From NCBI RefSeq assembly GCF_002797715.1, contig NZ_PGFF01000001.1, positions 1,511,304 to 1,575,303 of the forward strand: DNA of 64,000 nucleotides, written 5' to 3'. Both the position numbers and the translations under genes were made by a program. Shown here piece after piece: positions 25,917 to 35,300 of the stretch; within the stretch, counting starts at the first letter, position 1, and every line of letters starts with the position of its first letter. The notes beneath the pieces are model-generated. The model did not search any database and had not been told where the DNA came from. It saw only the letters and a list, made by a program, of their open reading frames with translations. Source of the DNA: Diaminobutyricimonas aerilata. Its GTDB lineage: Bacteria > Actinomycetota > Actinomycetes > Actinomycetales > Microbacteriaceae.

Positions 25917-27257
25917 TCAGCCCTTGGTCGTGTTGTCCTCGCCGACGATGCCGATCACGGCTTCGTCGTACTCGGCTGCGGCCTCCTCGGGTGTCTGCTG
26001 ACCGGTCATCACCGCCTCCATGGCGACCGTGATCTCGTTCGAGATCTTCGAGTAGTCGGAGGTCGCCGGACGGAAGTGGGTGTACTCGACGATCGAGGAG
26101 AAGAACTCGAACGAGGGGTTCGCCTCGACGTAGGCCGGGTCTTCCGACACGTCGGTGCGCACCGCGATCTGGCTCGCCGCGATGTCGTACGCCTGCGAGT
26201 TCTCCTTGTTGAGGGCCATCGCCATGAACTCCCACGCGAGGTCCTTGTTCTTCGACTTCTCGCCCATCGCGAGCGTCCAGCCGCCGGACATGCTGACGGC
26301 GCCGGGCTCCTGGCCGTTCTGCGTCGGCATCGGCGCGGTGCCCATCACGTCATCCCATTCGGGCCACGGCACGTTGCCGCTCTCGAGCCACGTGCCGCTC
26401 GTCCACGAGCCGTCGAGGTTGATGGCGAGCTGGTCGTTCGGCAGCCACTCTCCGACGACCTTCGTGCCGATGTTCTTGTCGAGCGCCTGCTGCGGGGTCG
26501 GTCCGAGGCCTCCCTGATAGACGTCGGCGATGAACTGCAGGCTGTCGATGAAGCCCTGCGAGCCGACGACCCACTTCTGCTCGTCCTCGTCGTAGAGGGT
26601 GTCCTCGGTGCCGTAGAGCAGCATCTCGAAGCCCTGCATCGCGGCGGCCTCGCCCTGCGGTTTGCCGGAGTAGATGTTGAAGGGGACCACCTCGGGCAGC
26701 TTCGACTTGATGGTCTCCGCCGCGCTCAGCACGTCGTCCCAGGTCTTCGGCTCCCACGGCACGGGGATCCCGGCCTGCTCGAAGAGCTTCTCGTTGTACC
26801 AGAGGGCACGGGTGTCGGTGCCCATCGAGACGCCGTAGATCTTGCCGTCGTCGCCTTCGCCCGCCTGCTTGGCGTTGTCGAAGAACTGATCCCAGTCCTC
26901 CCAGTCGGCGAGGTACTCGTCGAGTGGAGCGAGATAGCCGGCGTCGACGTCCGACTTGATCATGAACGTGTCCTCGTACATGACGTCGGGGGCGGTCGCG
27001 TCCGACCGGTTCATGAGCGCCAGCTTGGTGAAGTAGTCGTTCTGCTGCGCCTCGATCGGCACCAGCTCGACGGTGACCCCTTCGTTCTCGGCCTCGAAGT
27101 CCTCCTTGACCTGCTTCATGTGCTCGTCGAGCTGCACGAAGTTGCCGAACTTCTGGTAGGCCACCTTGATCGTGTTCGGGTCGTCCCCTGGACCCGCGCA
27201 TCCTGCGAGGGTCAGACCCGCGACCGCCGCGACCGCGGCGAACGTCATCCTTCTCAT
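25917..27257 (-). CDS. extracellular sugar-binding lipoprotein of an ABC transporter (CUT1 family 1)
   Basis: 446 residues. The signal peptide ends in the lipobox LTLAGC with C20 as lipid site. The mature protein is a family 1 solute-binding protein: TIKVAYQKFGN at the start, a hinge region with DVMYEDTFMIKSD, and aromatic sugar-binding segments such as NLDGSWTSGTW and MSGGWTLAMG. It captures an oligosaccharide, probably mannose-containing by context, and delivers it to the two permeases. AAAGGAG precedes the ATG at 27257. A consensus -35 hexamer lies 76 bases upstream, after the ROK regulator. Confidence 0.93.
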   Translation of the reverse strand: MRRMTFAAVAAVAGLTLAGCAGPGDDPNTIKVAYQKFGNFVQLDEHMKQVKEDFEAENEGVTVELVPIEAQQNDYFTKLALMNRSDATAPDVMYEDTFMIKSDVDAGYLAPLDEYLADWEDWDQFFDNAKQAGEGDDGKIYGVSMGTDTRALWYNEKLFEQAGIPVPWEPKTWDDVLSAAETIKSKLPEVVPFNIYSGKPQGEAAAMQGFEMLLYGTEDTLYDEDEQKWVVGSQGFIDSLQFIADVYQGGLGPTPQQALDKNIGTKVVGEWLPNDQLAINLDGSWTSGTWLESGNVPWPEWDDVMGTAPMPTQNGQEPGAVSMSGGWTLAMGEKSKNKDLAWEFMAMALNKENSQAYDIAASQIAVRTDVSEDPAYVEANPSFEFFSSIVEYTHFRPATSDYSKISNEITVAMEAVMTGQQTPEEAAAEYDEAVIGIVGEDNTTKG

Positions 27258-27309
27258 CGAAGCTCCTTTGCTCGGACGGTTCCCGTGGGTGGGCACGGGT
27301 GATGGCATT

Positions 27310-27338
27310 ACTCAAACGTATGGATAAATTGCTGTCAA
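27310..27338 (-). promoter_or_regulatory. promoter region of the mannoside uptake operon
   Basis: On the minus strand a perfect TTGACA (27338-27333) is followed by a notably A/T-rich stretch, with a weak -10 candidate (TTGAGT) at 17-base spacing. The A/T-rich stretch in otherwise GC-rich DNA is the likely operator for the ROK regulator upstream; only an imperfect dyad is visible. Confidence 0.45.
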
Positions 27339-27379
27339 GGCTTTCGGGCCCTCGGATGCGGGACAGCGCAGAGGTGCGC

Positions 27380-28609
27380 TCAGCGCCCGATGAGCAGGGT
27401 CGACGGCCGAGGCGAGAACGTGTTGTCGAGCACGAGGCATGCGGCGCCGATCGCGGCGACGTCGGCTCCGACCGCGGACGAGGTGATGCTGATCGGGGCG
27501 AGCCGGATGAGCGCCGAGGAGTCGGCGACGTGCCGGGCGACGCGCTCGAGCGCCACACCCGCGAGGCGGTCCCAGAACGGGCCCCCGAACACGACCCGCT
27601 GCAGGTCGAGGAGGTTGACGATCGTCACGATGCCGCGGGCGAACCGCCGGCAGAGCTCGTCGATGAGCGCCACGGCCTCCGGCTCCCCGGCGGCGGCGGC
27701 CGCGGTGACCTTGCCGAACAGCTCGTCGATCACGGGGAGGGTGAGCGCGCGCGGGGGCTCCGCGATCACCCCGCGCGCGATGGCGTCCTGCACGACCGTG
27801 CGCGGCAGCGTCAGATCACCGAGGCACCCGCGCTGGCCGCACCGGCACACCTCGCCCTCGTCGCTCACGATGATGTGGCCGGCGTCGCCCGCGTTGCCGC
27901 TCGATCCGCGCACGGGCGCATGGTCCACCGCGATGCCGAACCCGACGCCCGTGCCGTAGTAGAAGAAACCGACGTCGTCGCTGCCCGCCTCGTCGTGCAT
28001 CCAGAGTTCGGCGGCGACGGCGGCGGTGACGTCCTTCTCCAGCAGCACGGGCAGTCCGAGCGCCTCGAGCAGGCTGTCGCGCAACGGCACGCGGTGCCAC
28101 CCCTCGAGCAGCGGCGGATCGACCACGACGCCGAGAGCGTCATCGATCGGGCCCGGGGCGGCGATGCCGAGTCCGAGGATCTGCTCGGTGCGCACCCCCG
28201 AGGCGGCGATGAGCGACGAGATCGCCTGCGCCATCGATTCGACGAGGCGCGGCGGGCGCGCCGCGGACGGCGTGCGGGCGCGCGACTGCGCGACGACGGT
28301 GCCCTCGAGGTCGAGCACGACGTAGGTGATGACGGCGGGATCGAGGTGCACTCCGATCGCGTACCGCGACTCCGGCTCGAGCTGCAGGATGGTGCGCGGC
28401 TTGCCGGGACCATTGATGCGTTTGCCCGCTTCGCGCACGAGTCCGGTCTCGATCAGTCGGCGGCTCACGTTCGTGACGGTCTGCGCGCTCAGCCCGGTGA
28501 GCTCGGCGAGCTCGACCCGGCTCAGCCCGTCTCGTGAGCGGCGCACCCGGTCGAGGATGACGGCCTGGTTGAACTCGCCGACGGCGGGCAGATTGGTGCC
28601 GCGACGCAT
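27380..28609 (-). CDS. ROK-family transcriptional regulator
   Basis: 409 residues. An N-terminal winged helix (about 10-70, GLSRVELAELTGLSAQTVTNVSRRLI) is fused to a ROK sugar-kinase-like domain. The ROK zinc site is CRCGQRGCLGD, and a DVTAAV element occurs mid-protein. ROK regulators of the NagC/Mlc/XylR type repress sugar genes until an inducer binds. GAAGGAGTCGG precedes the ATG. It lies immediately upstream of the solute-binding protein gene on the same strand and is the obvious candidate regulator of the mannoside operon and possibly itself. Confidence 0.92.
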   Translation of the reverse strand: MRRGTNLPAVGEFNQAVILDRVRRSRDGLSRVELAELTGLSAQTVTNVSRRLIETGLVREAGKRINGPGKPRTILQLEPESRYAIGVHLDPAVITYVVLDLEGTVVAQSRARTPSAARPPRLVESMAQAISSLIAASGVRTEQILGLGIAAPGPIDDALGVVVDPPLLEGWHRVPLRDSLLEALGLPVLLEKDVTAAVAAELWMHDEAGSDDVGFFYYGTGVGFGIAVDHAPVRGSSGNAGDAGHIIVSDEGEVCRCGQRGCLGDLTLPRTVVQDAIARGVIAEPPRALTLPVIDELFGKVTAAAAAGEPEAVALIDELCRRFARGIVTIVNLLDLQRVVFGGPFWDRLAGVALERVARHVADSSALIRLAPISITSSAVGADVAAIGAACLVLDNTFSPRPSTLLIGR

Positions 28610-28740
28610 CCGACTCCTTCCACCGTGGTGGGAACCAGTATGCACAGGCGGCCCCGCCGGCCGGAGCGGGGGGAAACCCCACCATGCATCCGGGAGGCCG
28701 TCGGATGGGGGCCGCGGGCGCGCCCGGCGAGGCTCGATGC

Positions 28741-30252
28741 ATGACTCCGCGCCCCGTCCTCCGACCTGCCGCCGCCCTCGCCGCCGCGGTGCTCGTCACG
28801 GTGACGAGCGCCTGCGGACTGACCGGCGGCACTCCGATCAGCACCGTCGGCGAGGTCGAGTTCGAGCGTCCCCTCGCCGTGCCCCCGCTCGCCCCGTCGA
28901 GGGTGGATGCGGACGGCGTCCGGGTGTTCTCCCTCACGGCGCAGCAGGGCGAATCCGAGTTCGAGGAGGGGGTGCGCACGACCACCTGGGGGTTCAGCGG
29001 CGCCCACCTCGGCCCGACCCTGCGGGCGAGCCGAGGGGAGCGCGTGCGCGTCGAGGTGACCAACGAGCTCGAGGAAACGACGACCGTGCACTGGCACGGG
29101 ATGCACCTCCCGGCGGCGATGGACGGTGGACCGCACCAGCCGATCGCCCCCGGTGGGACGTGGGCGCCGGAGTGGGTCATCGATCAACCGGCCGCGACGC
29201 TGTGGTACCACCCGCACCCGCACGGGGAGACGGAGGAGCACGTCGCACGCGGGCTCGCCGGGGCGTTCCTGCTCGACGACCGGGACGCATCCGCTCTGCC
29301 GCTGCCCCGCGAGTACGGCGTCGACGACGTGCCCGTCATCGTGCAGGACGTGCGCTTCGACGGTGACGGCGAGTTCGAACGCGGTCAGGGCGACTTCGTC
29401 GGCCCGCTCGGCGACCGGCTGCTCGTCAACGGGACGCTGGGTCCGTTCCTCGACGTGACGACCGAATCCGTGCGGCTGCGGCTCGTGAACGCGTCGCCTG
29501 CTCGCGTGTACGACTTCGCCTTCGCCGACGACCGGTCGTTCGACCAGATCGCGACGGACGGCGGACTGCTCGCGGCGCCCCACCGCACCGACCACGTGCG
29601 GCTCTCGCCGGGTGAGCGCGCGGAGATCGTGGTCCGCGTGGGGCCGGGCGAGCGGGTGGTGCTGCGCTCCCGGCCTCCGGAGCTCGGCGGCACGGTGCCG
29701 TTCGGCGGCTCGAACGGCGGAGGCGACAGCTTCGACGTGCTCGAACTCAGAGCCGCGGATGCGCTGCGGCCCTCGCCCGCCGTGCCGACGTCCCTCGTCG
29801 CGCTCGAGGACATCCCGGATCTCGACCGGCCCTCGGCGGAGCGTCGGTTCACGCTCGACAGCACCCAGATCAACGGGCAGAACATGGACATGGCGCGCAT
29901 CGACGAGGTCGTCACGCTCGACACGACCGAGATCTGGCACGTGCGCAACGACATGGCGATGCCGCACAACTTCCACGTGCACGACGTGCAGTTCCGCGTA
30001 CTCAGCGTCGGAGGCGAGGTCCCGCCTCCCGAGCTGAACGGGTGGAAGGACACCGTCTACCTGCCGCCTCAGGTGGAGTTCCGGCTCGGACTGCGCTTCG
30101 AGGACTACGCCGACCCGGCCTCGCCCTACATGATCCACTGCCACCTGCTGCGTCATGAGGACACCGGCATGATGGCGCAATTCGTGGTGGTCGAGAAGGG
30201 GCAGAAGCCCGCCATGATGATCGGAGAGAACGATGAGCACCACACCCACTGA
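28741..30252 (+). CDS. multicopper oxidase, lipoprotein form
   Basis: 503 residues. The N-terminus has a lipobox-like VTSAC around residue 26, so the enzyme should be exported and lipid-anchored. Four copper-ligand clusters are present: TVHWHGMH, LWYHPHPHGE, PHNFHVHDVQF and HCHLLRHEDTGMM, the last supplying the type 1 copper Cys and Met. It oxidises metals or organic substrates with oxygen; a copper-tolerance (CueO-like) role is possible but not proven. The start is the ATG at 28741, which directly begins the signal peptide. Its last 20 bases overlap the histidine kinase gene, an unusual coupling of oxidase and two-component system. Confidence 0.9.
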   Translation: MTPRPVLRPAAALAAAVLVTVTSACGLTGGTPISTVGEVEFERPLAVPPLAPSRVDADGVRVFSLTAQQGESEFEEGVRTTTWGFSGAHLGPTLRASRGERVRVEVTNELEETTTVHWHGMHLPAAMDGGPHQPIAPGGTWAPEWVIDQPAATLWYHPHPHGETEEHVARGLAGAFLLDDRDASALPLPREYGVDDVPVIVQDVRFDGDGEFERGQGDFVGPLGDRLLVNGTLGPFLDVTTESVRLRLVNASPARVYDFAFADDRSFDQIATDGGLLAAPHRTDHVRLSPGERAEIVVRVGPGERVVLRSRPPELGGTVPFGGSNGGGDSFDVLELRAADALRPSPAVPTSLVALEDIPDLDRPSAERRFTLDSTQINGQNMDMARIDEVVTLDTTEIWHVRNDMAMPHNFHVHDVQFRVLSVGGEVPPPELNGWKDTVYLPPQVEFRLGLRFEDYADPASPYMIHCHLLRHEDTGMMAQFVVVEKGQKPAMMIGENDEHHTH

Positions 30253-31582
30253 GCGTCGCCCGCTGTACCCCCGCCTCTGGGCGGGGGTGCCGCGCGAGCT
30301 CGGCTACCTGCTGCCGCTCCTGCCGATCGTGATCGTCTCGCAAGTGGTGCTCGCGGTGCTGTTCTCGCTCGGGATCGGTCTGCTTCCGATCGTGCTGGGA
30401 GTGTTCGTGCTCGTCGGAGCGCTCTACACCGCGCGCGGCGCCGGGACGTTCGAGCTGGCGCGGCTACGACTGGCCGGAACCCCGCCCATCCGCAGGCCCT
30501 CGTGGTCGTCGAGCGATGACGGCGGCTTCTGGCGACGGCTGACCCGCCCGATCATCGGCGGTCACTACTGGCTGTACCTGCTGCACTCGGTGCTCGTCGT
30601 GCCGATCGTCGGCTCACTCGTCTGGTCGGTCACGATCGCGTGGCTGTCGATCGCGCTCGGGGGGACGTCGTACTGGATCTACTCGCGATGGATCCCGTCG
30701 GAGCGCGACTGGAACTTCCTCGACATCACCGTCGGATTCCTGTTCCCGGGCTCCGACCCGTCGACGGAGCAGCGGCTCGCCGACAACGTGTTCTTCTTCA
30801 TCATCGGGGTCATCGCCCTCGTCACCCTGCCGTTCGTCACGCACGCCCTGACGCGACTGCAGTGGGCGATCGCGCGGGTGATGCTCGCCGCGTTCGACAG
30901 CGAAGCGCTCCAGCGCCGGGTCGCGGAGGTCTCCGCCTCGCGCACCGCCGCGGTGGCCGCCGAGGGTACCGCCCTCCGCCGGCTCGAGCGCGACATCCAT
31001 GACGGACCGCAGCAGCGTCTCGTGCGCCTGCAGATGGATCTCGCCGCGGCGGAGCGGCAGCTCGAAGGCGACCCGGATCGCGCGCGGGAGCTCATCGCGG
31101 AGGCACGCCGGCAGTCGAAGGATGCGCTCGACGAGCTGCGTGCCCTGTCGCGCGGCTTCGCACCGCCGCTCCTGCTCGACCGGGGGCTCGTCGCCGCGCT
31201 CGATTCGCTCGCCTCACGGAGTCCGCTGCCGACGACGTTCGTCGACGAGAGCCCGGCCGGGATCGACCTGCCCGACGAGGTGCAGCGCGCCGCCTACTTC
31301 GTCGGGAGCGAGGCCCTTGCGAACGCCGCGAAGCATGCGGAGGCGTCGAACGCCGAGATCCGGGTGGCCGTGCGCTCCGGAGAAGAACCGGCATCGGGAT
31401 GGCTCGACGTCATCGTGTCGGACGACGGCCGCGGGGGCGCGAGCGCGGTCGAGGGGCACGGGCTCGCGGGGCTCGACGAGCGGGTGCGCGGGGTCGGCGG
31501 CACCCTCGAGGTGTTCAGCCCGGCCGGTGGCCCGACAATCCTGTCGGCCCACCTGCCGGTGGGCATCCCGGTGGCACCGTGA
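30233..31582 (+). CDS. sensor histidine kinase, HisKA_3 (NarL-partner) type
   Basis: 449 residues. The N-terminal part has several hydrophobic segments (about 22-66, 107-140, 172-200), giving four to six transmembrane helices. The dimerisation and phosphorylation box is LERDIHDGPQQRLVRLQMDLA with the acceptor histidine. The ATPase domain has GSEALANAAKHAEASNAEI (N box) and SDDGRGGASAVEGHGLAGL (G boxes). GGAGAGAACG precedes the ATG, which is inside the multicopper oxidase gene. It should phosphorylate the LuxR-type regulator encoded next. The signal is unknown; copper or redox state is suggested only by the oxidase neighbour. Confidence 0.92.
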   Translation: MSTTPTERRPLYPRLWAGVPRELGYLLPLLPIVIVSQVVLAVLFSLGIGLLPIVLGVFVLVGALYTARGAGTFELARLRLAGTPPIRRPSWSSSDDGGFWRRLTRPIIGGHYWLYLLHSVLVVPIVGSLVWSVTIAWLSIALGGTSYWIYSRWIPSERDWNFLDITVGFLFPGSDPSTEQRLADNVFFFIIGVIALVTLPFVTHALTRLQWAIARVMLAAFDSEALQRRVAEVSASRTAAVAAEGTALRRLERDIHDGPQQRLVRLQMDLAAAERQLEGDPDRARELIAEARRQSKDALDELRALSRGFAPPLLLDRGLVAALDSLASRSPLPTTFVDESPAGIDLPDEVQRAAYFVGSEALANAAKHAEASNAEIRVAVRSGEEPASGWLDVIVSDDGRGGASAVEGHGLAGLDERVRGVGGTLEVFSPAGGPTILSAHLPVGIPVAP

Positions 31583-31607
31583 CCGCACGGTGACCACTGC
31601 GGAGTCC

Positions 31608-31613
31608 TACGCT
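31608..31613 (+). promoter_or_regulatory. -10 box TACGCT before the response regulator
   Basis: TACGCT is followed by GGCGGG and the GTG at 31620, the leaderless spacing. The regulator may therefore have its own promoter in addition to readthrough from the kinase gene. Confidence 0.45.
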
Positions 31614-31619
31614 GGCGGG

Positions 31620-32273
31620 GTGAGTTCCGCCCGCGTCGTCGTCGCCGACGATTCCCTGCTGTTGCGCGAGGGTCTCGTGCGCATCCTCGAGGAAGCCGGC
31701 CACGAGGTGGTCGGCGCCTTCGGCTCGGCCGATGCACTGCTCGCGGAACTCGCCGACCTCGCGCCGGAGCTCGTGGTGCTCGACGTGCGCATGCCGCCCG
31801 ACTACCGCGATGAGGGGGTGCGGGCGGCGATCGAGATCCGTCGCCGCTCCCCGGAGGTGGGCATCCTGCTGCTGTCGCAGTACGTCGAGGTCACCTACGC
31901 GCAGGAACTGCTGTCGTCGGGGCGCGGCGGCGTCGGGTACCTGCTGAAGGACCGGGTCGCGTCGCTGTCGGAGGTCGCCGAGGCGATCGACCGCATCCGC
32001 GACGGGGGCACGGTGCTCGACCCGGAAGTGGTCGCCCAGCTGCTCGGTCGCCGTCACGACCCGCTGTCGACCTTGACTCCTCGGGAGCGCGAGGTGTTGA
32101 CGCTCATGGCGGAGGGGCGCACGAACGCCGCGATCGGCGAGCGGCTCGTGATCGGGGTGGGTGCGGTGGAGAAGAACGTCACCGCGATCTTCTCGAAGCT
32201 CGGGCTCGAGGACTCGGGCACCGATCATCGGCGGGTGCTCGCGGTGCTCGCCTGGTTGCAGCACAGCGCCTGA
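31620..32273 (+). CDS. NarL/LuxR-family response regulator
   Basis: 217 residues with a GTG start. The receiver domain (1-120) has the acidic pocket VVADD, the phospho-acceptor D55 in VVLDVRMPP, and the conserved lysine in YLLKDRV. The C-terminal LuxR helix-turn-helix is LTPREREVLTLMAEGRTNAAIGERL, followed by VEKNVTAIFSKLGL. It is the cognate regulator of the preceding kinase and starts 38 bases after it. The target genes are unknown; the upstream oxidase is the first candidate. Confidence 0.93.
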   Translation: MSSARVVVADDSLLLREGLVRILEEAGHEVVGAFGSADALLAELADLAPELVVLDVRMPPDYRDEGVRAAIEIRRRSPEVGILLLSQYVEVTYAQELLSSGRGGVGYLLKDRVASLSEVAEAIDRIRDGGTVLDPEVVAQLLGRRHDPLSTLTPREREVLTLMAEGRTNAAIGERLVIGVGAVEKNVTAIFSKLGLEDSGTDHRRVLAVLAWLQHSA

Positions 32274-32301
32274 ACCGGCCGCGTTCGGACGGCTGCGCGG
32301 A

Positions 32302-35300
32302 TCAGCGCAGCGCGGAGATGCCGCGAATCGCGTCGCGCACGTTCTTGCGGCGCTGCTCGTAACGGGCGGCGAGCACGGTGAGCAGGATGCCGCCGAGAGC
32401 GAGCCACAGCCACGGCGGCACGGTCTCGTACACGGCGCGGATCTGCGGCGCGAACGTCGCGATCGCGTGCACGAGGGTGACCGCGATGCCGATCAGGAAC
32501 GGGGCCTGCAGCCGGCGTACGACGCCGATGACGACGACCGCCACACCGGCCACGCCGAGGGCGACGAGCCGCCACAGCGGCCGATCCCACAGGGTGGCGA
32601 CGAGCGAGGGGATGAGCAGCACGGCCACGCCCGGTCCGTACCAGGGCCAGCTGCGGGCGCGCGGGTCGCGGGTCATCACGATCGTGCCGCCGGCGAGCAG
32701 CACGAGGGCGAGCGGCACGCTGCCCCATTCGACCGGCTCGAGTGCGGCCACCGCGACGCCGGCGACCGCGGTCGCGCCTGATCCGCCGAGGGCGACCCAG
32801 CCGACGACCCGGTCGATCGGCGGGCGGGGCGCGGCGAGCCCGGCGAGGTGCACGAGACCGAGGACGGCGATGAGGGCGAGCGCCCGGAGGCCACCGAGGG
32901 TGCCGTCGTCGAGCAGCGGCAGTTCGACGAGGAGTGCGGCGGCGATCGCGGCGAGCACGAGGGCGCTCGCCACCCGCGCGCGGGCCGGGGAGGGGGTGCC
33001 GTGCGACTGCAGCGCGGCGACGATCGCGAGCGCGGCGACGACAGCGATCGCCCAGAGGTCGGGTTCCGGCCCGGTGCTGCCGTGGCGGCTCGTCCACAGC
33101 GCTCGTCCGACGCCCGCGATGGTGATGCCGAGCACACCCGCGGCGACGACAGCGTCGAGGTACGGCCGCGCTCCCGTCGACGGGCGGAACGCGCTCGCGA
33201 GGATCGCGCCGATCGCGCAGACGGCGGCGATGACGACGATGCGGAGCGATCCGCCGTCGAAGGCGTCGAGCGCGAGCGGGACGACGGAGACCAGGAGGGC
33301 GGCGAGGGTGAGCGAGGGCGGCACGAGCTCGGCGGCACGCCCCGAGCGTCGCGCCCGCCACAGCAGTGCCGCGACCGCGAGCAGCGCACCCGTCACCGGC
33401 AGCAGGTAGGCCTCGAGCGCGTCGACCCCGTCGCCGCCGAGCCGCCACCAGAGGCCCCCGATGGCGAGGGCGAGGGCGAGCCAGCCGAGGTGCCGTCGAT
33501 TCGAGCTCGAGCCGAACAGTCCGTCCCGGTCCACGGCCGCGATCAGCACGGCGACCGCCGCGAGTACGAGCACGAGCCACCCCGAGTCGTCTCCGCGCCC
33601 GAGCGCGGTCGCGACGGCGGGGAATCCGACGACGAGCGCGCCCGCCTCGCCGGCGATGCGGGGGACCCCGGGGTCGGTGCGGACGGCGCGGGCGAGTGCG
33701 GCGGCGGCCACGAGCAACGCCGCGACGACCGGCACGCTCAACGCGGCGACAGCGTGGATCCCGGTGAGCCGAGCGAGCGCGTCGAGGGCGAGAAACAGCG
33801 CGGGTCCGGTGGCGACGGCGGCCGCGACACGCTCCGGGCGCAGCGGGCGGAGCGACGGCGCGGCGGACCAGAGAGCGAGAGCGACCACGAGGGCCGAGCC
33901 CACGACGAGCGAGCTGAGCGGCTCGAGGAGGAGTTCCGGCGTCGCCCCGGCGTTCAGCGCCGCGGCCAGTGCGGCGAAGGCCGGCAGGCCGATGACGAGG
34001 CCCGACCAGAACAGGGCGCGTCGCTCGAGCGCCGGGATGCGGGGGAGGACCGCAGCGGTGAGGAGCACGACGACGGCGAGCACGGTGACGAACCGGTGGC
34101 CGTCGAGGGTCAGCGCCGGCTGCGGCGCGGCGACCGCGGCCGCGGCGAGGCCGATCGCGAGCCCGGTGGCGACACCGACGCTGAGGGCGACGGCTGTCGT
34201 CCGTGCGATGACGCCGGCCCCCGGCGTGGACCGGGCGAGCACGAGCAGTGCGATGACGATGAGGCCGGTGGCGATCCAGGTGCCGTCGGCCGCCCACCCG
34301 GTGAGGTAGCCGAACAGCGACGCCACCGGTGCCGTCACGGCGAGGGTGAGGGCCAGCGCCGGCCGCCCACGCACGGCGGCCGAGCGCAGAGCGGCCATGG
34401 CCGCGAGCGCGATCCCGAGCCACAGCGCGGTGCGCACGAGCGGGACGGGCACCGCGGTGACGGCGAAGACGACGACGACCGCCGAAGCGGCGAACACGAT
34501 GCCCAGCGGTCGCAGGTGCCCGCCGAGGCGGCGGGCCGCCACGAGGAGGCCGACGACGGCGGCGAGCCCCGCGATCGACCACGGCAGCGTCGGGTCCGTG
34601 TCGACGACGACCTGGACGGGTTCGACCGTCCACGCGCCGACGACGGCCTCCGCCAGCACGACGAGCGTGCGGATCACCGCGACACCGAACGGAACCAGCA
34701 GGATGAGTGCGGCGAGCACACCGGCGGCGATCGCGGCGGCGGTGAGCGCGGAACGGGCCCTCCCGGCCCGCGCACTCGCGACGTCGGCGCCGAGCGCCAC
34801 GGCGGCGGTCGCGAGGGGCGCGATGGCCAGGAACGGCTCCGGATCCTCGACCCGGGTCGCCATGAGCGGCGCGATCGCCGCGAGCGCGACGGCCGCCCCC
34901 ACGGCGAACAGGTGGGGACGGATGCGGGGCGGCGTGTCGTCGCGCAGCGCGCGGAACGCGACGGCGGCCCACAGCACGGCCGCGACGCCGAGCGCGACGC
35001 CGACCTCCCAGGCCCGGTCACCGACGAGAGCACCAGTGGCGAGGGCGCCCGTTCCCGCCAGGGCGGCGCCGACGAGCACGACGTAACGCTCGAACACTGC
35101 AGGCCGACGCTCGGCGAGCACCGCGAGCGGGATGAGCAGCGCGACGAGGGACGCCACGAGCGAGGCGGCGAACGCGCGCGTGGTGTCGGGGAGCTCCGCG
35201 GCGACGCCGGCGGTGAGCAGCCCGACCCCCGGAGTGACGAGGAGGGCGGCGGCGACGAGCGGGGTGCGCAGTCGAGCCGCTCGGCTCCAGACCGCCGCGC

